In this document: piece after piece, positions 7,038-11,796 of the stretch
How the letters are laid out: every line of letters begins with the position of its first letter
Position numbering within the stretch: the first letter of the stretch is position 1
Origin: CAYWBU01 sp942491525
GTDB taxonomy: Bacteria > Desulfobacterota > Desulfomonilia > UBA1062
Length of the DNA stretch: 11,796 bases
Assembly: GCA_942491525.1 (NCBI GenBank)
Contig: CALOBW010000060.1
Coordinates: forward strand, 1 to 11,796
Direction: 5' to 3'
The notes under the pieces: generated by a model
Told to the model about the DNA's origin: nothing
Seen by the model: the letters and a program-made list of their open reading frames with translations, nothing else
Databases searched by the model: none
Position numbers and translations under genes: made by a program

Positions 7038-7520
7038 CTAGCAGTGAAGATAATTGAGAAAAGCTGAATTGCAAGGGTACGCAGAAATAGATTTCTGCGT
7101 ACTCATGCGATCCAACATGGTCAGCTCTTCCAAGTTGGTGATGCAGCTTGAAATGGCAAAGATCCTTTCATTGTTGCTCTTGCTGTCGACTGGGTACATG
7201 AAGAAGCCGGTGCGGTCGAGGTTGTAGGCCGTGCTGGTGCAGTCCATTGATTCACCGTCGCAGAAGGAGACATTGATCTTTTTGCCGTAGGCCTTTTCGC
7301 CCGGCATGAAGGTTTTGCGTTCATTGTAGCTGGCATCGCCTTCAAAAGTTTTAACAAAGAAGATCGCCTTGAGATTGTTCATTGCGATTTCAAGGGGTTT
7401 ATCGCCGGGGGCGGAATCGAGCAGTCTGAGGTGGAAGGTGTCGCGCATGGGTGAAAAGTTGAGTGCATAGCCCTTGAGTACCTGACCGTCAGTCATACGG
7501 ACAACTATCTTTTGATTCAT
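7038..7520 (-). CDS. DUF6982/PilZ-like hypothetical protein
   Basis: A 160-residue soluble protein with no signal peptide or membrane segment. The features seen are VRMTDGQVLKGYALNFSP near the N-terminus, LKAIFFVKTFEGD at about 50-62, VSFCDGESMDC at about 84-94, and GFFMYPVDSKSNNERIF at about 105-121. This pattern matches, from memory, the family called DUF6982, made of two small beta-rich repeats whose DG-x(2-3)-KG/DGE motifs recall PilZ-type folds. The biochemical role is unknown. ATG 7520 has a near-perfect AAGGAGG six bases upstream. It is first in the minus-strand signalling operon, which suggests a link to that receiver pair. The last ~25 residues (from about MSTQKS) do not look family-like and may be a local extension. 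Confidence 0.7.
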   Translation of the reverse strand: MNQKIVVRMTDGQVLKGYALNFSPMRDTFHLRLLDSAPGDKPLEIAMNNLKAIFFVKTFEGDASYNERKTFMPGEKAYGKKINVSFCDGESMDCTSTAYNLDRTGFFMYPVDSKSNNERIFAISSCITNLEELTMLDRMSTQKSISAYPCNSAFLNYLHC

Positions 7521-7543
7521 AATCTACCTCCTTCTCTGTTCAC

Positions 7544-7571
7544 TGAATAGTTAGATGAGGCTGATTGTCAA
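7544..7571 (-). promoter_or_regulatory. Candidate sigma-70-type promoter of the signalling operon
   Basis: On the minus strand, a perfect -35 box TTGACA (7566-7571) is followed after 16 bases by TATTCA (7544-7549), a weak -10. The predicted start near 7537 leaves a leader of about 17 bases that holds the AAGGAGG ribosome site of the gene starting at 7520. It lies just past the hairpin ending the sugar-kinase gene, as expected for a separate transcription unit. Confidence 0.45.
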
Positions 7572-7579
7572 ATCGGTGC

Positions 7580-7602
7580 GCGGGGACCAGTCTGGTCCCC
7601 GC
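7580..7602 (-). terminator. Strong palindromic hairpin downstream of the sugar kinase
   Basis: Two 11-base arms, GCGGGGACCAG and CTGGTCCCCGC, are separated by a single T, a perfect palindrome apart from the centre. It starts eight bases after the kinase stop codon at 7611-7613 on the minus strand. No clear T-run follows on either strand, so it may be a factor-assisted terminator or mRNA 3' stabiliser, or a copy of a dispersed palindromic repeat. Confidence 0.6.
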
Positions 7603-7610
7603 CAATTGTC

Positions 7611-8546
7611 TCAGTCCAGCACTTCGAGGCTCTCCATGGCCTTGAGCGTCTCAGCGAAACTGACCACCCCGGCATCGCTGCCCAGGCCGCTGGCCACCAG
7701 GGCCGAGACGGTGGTGCCGAAGCGGCAGGCCTTCTCGAGATCCCAGCCCTGATCCAGGCCGGCGATGAAGCCGGCGCAGTAGCTGTCGCCGCAGCCGGTG
7801 GTGTCGACCACATCGATCTTGAAGGCCGGCACTCTGAAGCTCTCATCCCTGGTGGCGACAAATGAACCCTTGGCGCCCCACTTGAAGATGCAGCAGCCGG
7901 CGCCCAGGTTGAGGTAGAACTTGGCGGTCTCCTCCGGGGTGTCTGTGCCGGCAACTTCCATGGCCTCCTCCAGGCTGGGCATGAAGTAGTCGATATGGGG
8001 CATGACCGCCTGCAGGGCAGCCAGGGTGTGGTCGGCCGGGGCGATGAAGTCACAGGTGGTGACAATGCCCTTGGAGCGGGCCTCCTGCAGGATCGATGCG
8101 CTCTTCTCGCCGTCCAGGCAGAACATGGTTCCGACGCCGGCCCAGTGCAGGTACTTGCCCTGCATGATCTTGGCGCGGGCCTCGTCATCGATGTCGACCA
8201 TGATGGCGGCGCCGACGGCATGGAAGTTGGGCCGCTCGCCCTGGGAGTTGACGGTCAGGATGGTGGTGGAGGTGGGCAGGTCATCGCGCTTCTGGATCAG
8301 TGAGGTGTCGACGCCATGGGCCTGCAGGGCCTGTTCGGCGCAACGCCCCTGTTCGTCCTGGCCGATGGCGGTCAGCAGGGCCGTATCCAGGCCCAGTTTG
8401 GAGGCAATCACGGCGGAACCGCCGGCCGTGCCGGCCGGTGTCAGGCGGATCTGCTGGATCAGCTCGGTCTTGCCGCCTGCGGGAATGGCGTCGATGGGCA
8501 CGCCCAGAATATCAAGAGTTGTCAAACCTACGCATGTCAGTTTCAT
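7611..8546 (-). CDS. PfkB-family carbohydrate kinase
   Basis: A 311-residue ribokinase-fold enzyme of normal length. The N-terminal region has VGLTTLDI and the sugar-binding stretch TPAGTAGGSAVIASKLG (about 36-52). The C-terminal PfkB signature DTTGCGDSYCAGF begins at D248, with catalytic base D254 and the anion-hole glycines. It transfers phosphate from ATP to a sugar or nucleoside hydroxyl in the cytoplasm. The exact substrate cannot be read from the sequence. The divergently placed fructose-bisphosphate aldolase hints at a sugar phosphate of central metabolism, but ribokinase, fructokinase, PfkB-type phosphofructokinase or nucleoside kinase activity are all possible. ATG 8546 has AGGAGG six bases upstream. 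The gene ends at a strong hairpin and appears monocistronic. Confidence 0.9.
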   Translation of the reverse strand: MKLTCVGLTTLDILGVPIDAIPAGGKTELIQQIRLTPAGTAGGSAVIASKLGLDTALLTAIGQDEQGRCAEQALQAHGVDTSLIQKRDDLPTSTTILTVNSQGERPNFHAVGAAIMVDIDDEARAKIMQGKYLHWAGVGTMFCLDGEKSASILQEARSKGIVTTCDFIAPADHTLAALQAVMPHIDYFMPSLEEAMEVAGTDTPEETAKFYLNLGAGCCIFKWGAKGSFVATRDESFRVPAFKIDVVDTTGCGDSYCAGFIAGLDQGWDLEKACRFGTTVSALVASGLGSDAGVVSFAETLKAMESLEVLD

Positions 8547-8693
8547 TCAAAACCTCCTAGTTATCTTTGTTAATCAGAGTGGCAAAAAGGTTCAACTGTG
8601 TCAAATCGTTTCTGATTCAAGATGGATAGCATTTAGCGCCATTGAGGCTGGCCTGCATAGATTCAGGGCTTATTATTGCACAAGGAGGGTACT
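8547..8693. promoter_or_regulatory. Divergent promoter region between kinase and aldolase
   Basis: This 147-base gap must hold promoters for both genes. On the minus strand, TTGAAC (8590-8595) with a 17-base spacer to TAACAA (8567-8572) is a weak candidate; a nearby perfect TTGACA (8599-8604) has no good -10 at the right distance. AATC and GATT at about 8605-8618 form a short inverted repeat that might be an operator. I see no convincing promoter for the aldolase and no sigma-54 match. The aldolase ribosome site AAGGAGG lies at 8682-8688. Confidence 0.35.
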
Positions 8694-9743
8694 ATGATCG
8701 ATAGAATAAGTGCGTTGCTGGGGGATTCGGCCCGGGACCTGCTGGAACATCGCCCAGTGGTTGATAGATCCATGCTGCATCTGCCCGGCCCTGATTTCAT
8801 TGAGCGGGTCTGTCTGGACTCGGATAGGCCGCCGGCCGTCTTGCGCAATCTGCAGACCATGTACAACACCGGTCGTCTGGCCGGGACGGGTTATCTATCA
8901 ATCCTGCCGGTGGATCAGGGCATCGAGCACAGCGCCGGAGCCTCGTTTGCGCCCAATCCGCTCTACTTTGACCCGGAGAATATCGTCAAACTGGCCATTG
9001 AGGGCGGCTGCAATGCAGTTGCCTCAACCTTGGGGGTGCTCGGGGCGGTGGCGCGGCGTTATGCCCACCGCATTCCCTTCATTCTCAAGCTCAACCACAA
9101 TGAGCTGCTGACCTATCCCGAAACCTATGATCAGATTCTCTTTGCCAGTGTTGAGCAGGCCTTTGATTTGGGAGCGGTGGCCGTGGGGGCGACCATCTAT
9201 TTCGGTTCCGAGGAGAGCAACCGCCAGATTCAGGAGATCAGCGAGGCTCTCGCCTATGCCCATGAACTGGGGCTGGTGACCATCCTCTGGGCCTACCTGC
9301 GCAATCCGGCCTTCAAGGCGGATAGGGACTACCATACGGCTGCCGACCTGACCGGTCAGGCCAACCATTTGAGCGCCACGCTGAACGCCGATATTGTCAA
9401 ACAGAAACAGGCCGACTGCAACGGCGGCTATTCGGCGCTTAAGTTTGGCAAGACCCATCCGCTGGTCTATTCGGAGTTAACTTCCAATCATCCAATCGAT
9501 CTGACGCGCTATCAGGTGATGAACTGTTTCATGGGGCGCGCCGGTCTGATCAATTCGGGCGGCGGCTCCAGCGGCAGCAGTGATCTGGCCGAGGCGGTGC
9601 GCACGGCTGTGATCAACAAGCGCGCCGGGGGCATGGGTCTGATTTCCGGCCGCAAGGCTTTTCAGCGTCCCGTGGCTGAAGGGGTGGAGCTCCTGCATGC
9701 CATTCAGGATGTCTATGCCTGCCGGGAGGTTGGGGTCGCCTAG
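8694..9743 (+). CDS. fbaB: Class I fructose-bisphosphate aldolase (FbaB/DhnA type)
   Basis: A 349-residue aldolase that reversibly splits fructose 1,6-bisphosphate into dihydroxyacetone phosphate and glyceraldehyde 3-phosphate through a Schiff base, without metal. It closely resembles E. coli FbaB as recalled. Shared stretches include ILPVDQGIEHSAGASFAPNP, VGATIYFGSEES, LTGQANHL, ADIVKQK with the Schiff-base lysine at K236, and INKRAGGMGLISGRKAF. Length also matches (E. coli FbaB is about 350 residues). ATG 8694 is chosen because AAGGAGG sits five bases upstream; an in-frame TTG at 8676 lacks a ribosome site and would extend through this one. In an anaerobe living on organic acids the enzyme would mainly serve gluconeogenesis, which is inference. 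It is transcribed away from the PfkB-family kinase and converges on the DUF4388 gene. Confidence 0.96.
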   Translation: MIDRISALLGDSARDLLEHRPVVDRSMLHLPGPDFIERVCLDSDRPPAVLRNLQTMYNTGRLAGTGYLSILPVDQGIEHSAGASFAPNPLYFDPENIVKLAIEGGCNAVASTLGVLGAVARRYAHRIPFILKLNHNELLTYPETYDQILFASVEQAFDLGAVAVGATIYFGSEESNRQIQEISEALAYAHELGLVTILWAYLRNPAFKADRDYHTAADLTGQANHLSATLNADIVKQKQADCNGGYSALKFGKTHPLVYSELTSNHPIDLTRYQVMNCFMGRAGLINSGGGSSGSSDLAEAVRTAVINKRAGGMGLISGRKAFQRPVAEGVELLHAIQDVYACREVGVA

Positions 9744-9758
9744 GCTGTTAAGTCAGCC
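9743..9758. terminator. Small hairpin between convergent stop codons
   Basis: GGCTG (9743-9747) and CAGCC (9754-9758) form a five-base-pair stem with a TTAAGT loop, placed exactly between the aldolase stop (9741-9743) and the opposing stop (9753-9755). It is short with no T-run, so bidirectional termination is only a suggestion. Confidence 0.3.
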
Positions 9759-11045
9759 GGAGAGGCGCATGTCGATCAGGCGCAACTCTCGCCTGGCCTC
9801 AAGGCTCTCCGGATTGAGACGCTGGGCCTTGCGGAAATGTTTGTAGGCCCGTTCGGGGTTGTTCTGCTTGTGGATCCAGCCCAGGATCAGCTGCAGCTTG
9901 GCGGAGTCGGGAAATTTTTCGACCAGGCGGTCAATCTTATAGGTCAGGGACTGGGCTGAAGTTGTCGATCCGTTCTGCCAGCTCAGGAAGATGCTTTTGG
10001 CGTAAGCTTCGGCATAGGTCTGGCTGGCGGGATAGAGCTTGAGCGCTTGCTGAAAGAGCTCGGCGGCTTGCCGGTGGTTGTGGGACCAGCTCTGGGCGAC
10101 GGCATTTTCGAAGATGTATTCAGCTCTCACCTGCTGATAGATGCCGTTGAATGCATCCTTTGGCAGCTCTCGGATCGATCTGAGCGATTCGGCGTAGGCG
10201 CGCTGGATCTGTTCAATCAGTTCGGAGTTGATCTGGGAGTGTTGCCGGCACTTTTTTATCAGGGCACTGTAGCGCTGTTTGAGCGTTACTATCTCGGCAT
10301 CAGGGTCATCCGTGCTGCACGGTTCGCGCAGCTCTTCCAAGGCGTCCAGCAGCTCCTGCCGGATCTTGGCATGATCGAAGATTACAAATTGGATCACGTC
10401 ATCGCAGTAGAGGGCCAGCAGTTCGCGGGCGGCCTGGCTGTCACTGGCCAGGGTGCAGAATACGCTGCGCTCGAGCAGTTGCTCTGTTCGCCGGTCAGCC
10501 TTGCCCTTCAGGCTCGGGGTGTGTTCCAGATAGGGGCCGAGGGCGTTGATGATGGTGTTGTTGGGGGCCAGTTCGCGGATGCCGCGGGCCAGCAGTTTGT
10601 TCAGTTGCTGGTCAGTGAGGCGCGGCTTGAGCTGCAGCTGTGCGCGTTTGATCAGGCTTGCCTGCCCGTTTTCCCACTCGAAGATCTCCAGCAGACGGGT
10701 CTCCAGCTGTTGCTGGAGCATGCGGTCGATCTCGGCCTGTTTCAGGTTGTAGCTCCGGGTCAGAATCTGGCCCTGGGGAAGGGCCTCAAGGGTGCTGCGT
10801 TTCAGGGAGAGTGCATTGTCCCGGGCGCTCAGCAGGCCGGCGCGCACCAGCAGTGAGCCGAAAAGTTCGTCCGGATGGTTGGACTGGATTGAGCAGATCT
10901 GGCCGCAGCTGAAGAAGATCGCTTTGCGCGAGTGTCCGCGCTCTAACTGCATGACGCCTGAAAACTGTTTCTCCTGGGCCTCTTTTGCTAGCAGTGGAAA
11001 GGGTGTCTCTTCAATGTTGTAAAAGTTGTTCACTAAATTTTCCAT
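9753..11045 (-). CDS. DUF4388 (PATAN-like) protein with C-terminal TPR repeats
   Basis: A 430-residue soluble protein. The N-terminal ~115 residues match the DUF4388/PATAN pattern: FSGVMQLERGHSRKAIFF, then GQICSIQSNHPDELFGSLLVRAGLLS, then a helical part with LETRLLEIFEWENGQASL. A helical middle follows. The C-terminus has TPR-like units around AAELFQQALKLYPASQTYAEA and AYKHFRKAQRLNPESLEAR. In this group of bacteria such proteins are usually protein-interaction parts of signalling or motility systems; the function here is unknown. ATG 11045 (MENLVNN) is preferred over an in-frame TTG at 11069. Neither has a Shine-Dalgarno site, and a TACTAT box lies seven bases before the ATG, so a leaderless transcript is possible. 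It converges on fbaB with nine bases between stops and diverges from the GntR gene. Confidence 0.8.
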   Translation of the reverse strand: MENLVNNFYNIEETPFPLLAKEAQEKQFSGVMQLERGHSRKAIFFSCGQICSIQSNHPDELFGSLLVRAGLLSARDNALSLKRSTLEALPQGQILTRSYNLKQAEIDRMLQQQLETRLLEIFEWENGQASLIKRAQLQLKPRLTDQQLNKLLARGIRELAPNNTIINALGPYLEHTPSLKGKADRRTEQLLERSVFCTLASDSQAARELLALYCDDVIQFVIFDHAKIRQELLDALEELREPCSTDDPDAEIVTLKQRYSALIKKCRQHSQINSELIEQIQRAYAESLRSIRELPKDAFNGIYQQVRAEYIFENAVAQSWSHNHRQAAELFQQALKLYPASQTYAEAYAKSIFLSWQNGSTTSAQSLTYKIDRLVEKFPDSAKLQLILGWIHKQNNPERAYKHFRKAQRLNPESLEARRELRLIDMRLSG

Positions 11046-11066
11046 AGAATAGATAGTACAGCATAG

Positions 11067-11097
11067 CAAGTTAAAACTTGAGCCTGATCATCAAGTT
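11067..11097. promoter_or_regulatory. Three CAAGTT half-sites, candidate GntR operator
   Basis: CAAGTT (11067-11072), then two bases, then AACTTG (11075-11080) form a perfect palindrome. AACTTGA (11075-11081) also pairs with TCAAGTT (11091-11097) across nine bases. Three copies of one half-site in alternating orientation, in the gap between a GntR-family gene and its divergent neighbour, suit an autoregulatory operator. The binding protein is inferred. Confidence 0.5.
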
Positions 11098-11128
11098 GTC
11101 GGGCTGGCTGTGGATTATTAGGCGGAGA

Positions 11129-11156
11129 TTGACTGCAGAGTATAAGATAGGATAAT
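11129..11156 (+). promoter_or_regulatory. Sigma-70-type promoter of the GntR gene
   Basis: TTGACT (11129-11134) and GATAAT (11151-11156) are each five of six matches to consensus, with a 16-base spacer. Transcription would start near 11163, only about six bases before the ATG at 11169. That implies a very short leader, with AAAGAG (11158-11163) as the only weak ribosome site. Confidence 0.55.
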
Positions 11157-11168
11157 TAAAGAGTTATT

Positions 11169-11796
11169 ATGTCCAGCTCAAACAGCAAGGTTTATCAGGC
11201 TCTGCAGCGCGCCATTCTTGAGGGCGCCTATGCCGTTGGCTCCAAACTGCCGCCGGAGAGGGAATTGGCCGCCCAATACGGGGTGAGCCGCTTCGTGATC
11301 CGAGAAGCCGTGGCCAAGCTTTCGCAGCAGGGCCTGCTTGAGACCAGGCCCCAGAGCGGTAACTATGTCCGGGATTTCTATGCAGAGGCATCTCTGGATC
11401 TGCTGGTGGTCCAGACCCTTTCTAAATCTGATCCGCACTCAGTCGGGGCCCTGCTGGATCTTTGTGATCTGATCGCCGTTTATGCGGCCCGTCTGGCGGC
11501 TGCCAATGTTTGTGCGAAAGATCTCGAAAAGCTTAAGATTATTTTGGCTGAGAAGGCCGGCAGCGTTGCGACTGAGGTTGCCGCCATCGATTTCAGGTTT
11601 CAGGCTGAAGTTATGCGCCTCTCCGCTAATCAGTTTTTGACGTCTGTTTTCAATTCAATCCGCCCGCTCTACTGTAGCCATGCTGAGGCTATCTATGTTC
11701 AGGAGGGTGTTGCGCGCATGTCCCTGCGTTATAATCTGAAATTGCTGGCGGCCCTGGCGGATAACGATGCTGAGGAGTCGGCCGCCGCCATGCAGG
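11169..11796 (+). CDS. GntR-family (FadR-type) transcriptional regulator, 3'-truncated by window
   Basis: Open from ATG 11169 to the window end, 209 residues so far. Residues about 5-70 are a winged helix: YQALQRAILEGAYAVGSKLP, then ERELAAQYGVSRFVIREAV, then LETRPQSGNYV. From about residue 90 a helical FCD ligand domain follows. Where FadR-type sensors usually show D-x-x-F-H and a later His as metal ligands, this protein has D141-F-R-F-Q145 and N189, so the usual metal/organic-acid site seems to be missing. E. coli FadR likewise lacks metal and binds acyl-CoA; a similar ligand is possible but unproven. The gene is divergent from the DUF4388 gene and is preceded by CAAGTT half-sites that may be its operator. 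The ribosome site is weak. Family is secure; ligand and targets are unknown. Confidence 0.9.
   Translation, partial: MSSSNSKVYQALQRAILEGAYAVGSKLPPERELAAQYGVSRFVIREAVAKLSQQGLLETRPQSGNYVRDFYAEASLDLLVVQTLSKSDPHSVGALLDLCDLIAVYAARLAAANVCAKDLEKLKIILAEKAGSVATEVAAIDFRFQAEVMRLSANQFLTSVFNSIRPLYCSHAEAIYVQEGVARMSLRYNLKLLAALADNDAEESAAAMQ

Noticed and set aside
8580..8595. Sigma-54-like TGGCAA-N5-TTCA upstream of the aldolase
   Set aside because: The -12 element lacks the essential TTGC-like GC/GA and no activator site is seen nearby.
10047..10856. Plus-strand open frame (269 codons) opposite the DUF4388/TPR gene
   Set aside because: It has repetitive Leu/Gly/Gln-rich content, no family motif and no ribosome site; the minus-strand protein has coherent DUF4388 and TPR patterns.
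1..11796. tRNA, rRNA, CRISPR arrays or intact insertion sequences
   Set aside because: No cloverleaf-type segments, regularly spaced repeats or transposase-like frames were seen on either strand.

Overview
The window looks like chromosomal DNA from a Desulfuromonas/Geobacter-type bacterium (Desulfuromonadales). This is inferred from the combination of an NtrC-type sigma-54 activator, an ADP-forming acyl-CoA synthetase, a CoA-transferase/GNAT fusion, several receiver-type signalling proteins and a DUF4388 protein, in moderately GC-rich DNA with strong Shine-Dalgarno sites. No 16S gene or other definite taxonomic marker is present. Genes are tightly packed and no gene-free stretch exceeds about 255 bases.

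Region 1 (1-5766, plus strand) is an acetate/acetyl-CoA module under apparent sigma-54 control. It starts with the C-terminal end of a sigma-54 activator. Next come three evenly spaced TGTAAA/TTTACA palindromes and a -24/-12 promoter with exact spacing. Three genes follow: an acetyl-CoA hydrolase/transferase fused to a GNAT acetyltransferase, a single-chain ADP-forming acetate--CoA ligase, and a stand-alone P-loop/DRTGG protein matching the N-terminal regulatory half of long phosphotransacetylases. A strong hairpin closes the unit. Together the genes look like a reversible acetyl-CoA/acetate/ATP node with built-in acetylation or nucleotide-sensing control.

Region 2 (5767-7571, minus strand) is a three-gene signalling operon read from right to left. 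It encodes a DUF6982-like protein, a protein with a degenerate receiver joined to a histidine-kinase dimerisation domain but no ATPase domain, and a single-domain receiver whose conserved lysine is replaced by glutamine. The 254-base gap between this operon and region 1 holds several inverted repeats and no convincing gene.

Region 3 (7580-9758) holds a PfkB-family sugar kinase (minus) and a class I fructose-bisphosphate aldolase of the FbaB type (plus), divergently transcribed from a 147-base gap.

Region 4 (9753-11796) holds a DUF4388/TPR protein (minus) and a 3'-truncated FadR-type GntR regulator (plus). They diverge from a 123-base gap with three CAAGTT half-sites and a good sigma-70-like promoter.

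The most interesting items are the sigma-54-controlled acetyl-CoA module, with its GNAT domain on the CoA-transferase instead of the synthetase, and the kinase-less signalling operon with two altered receivers.
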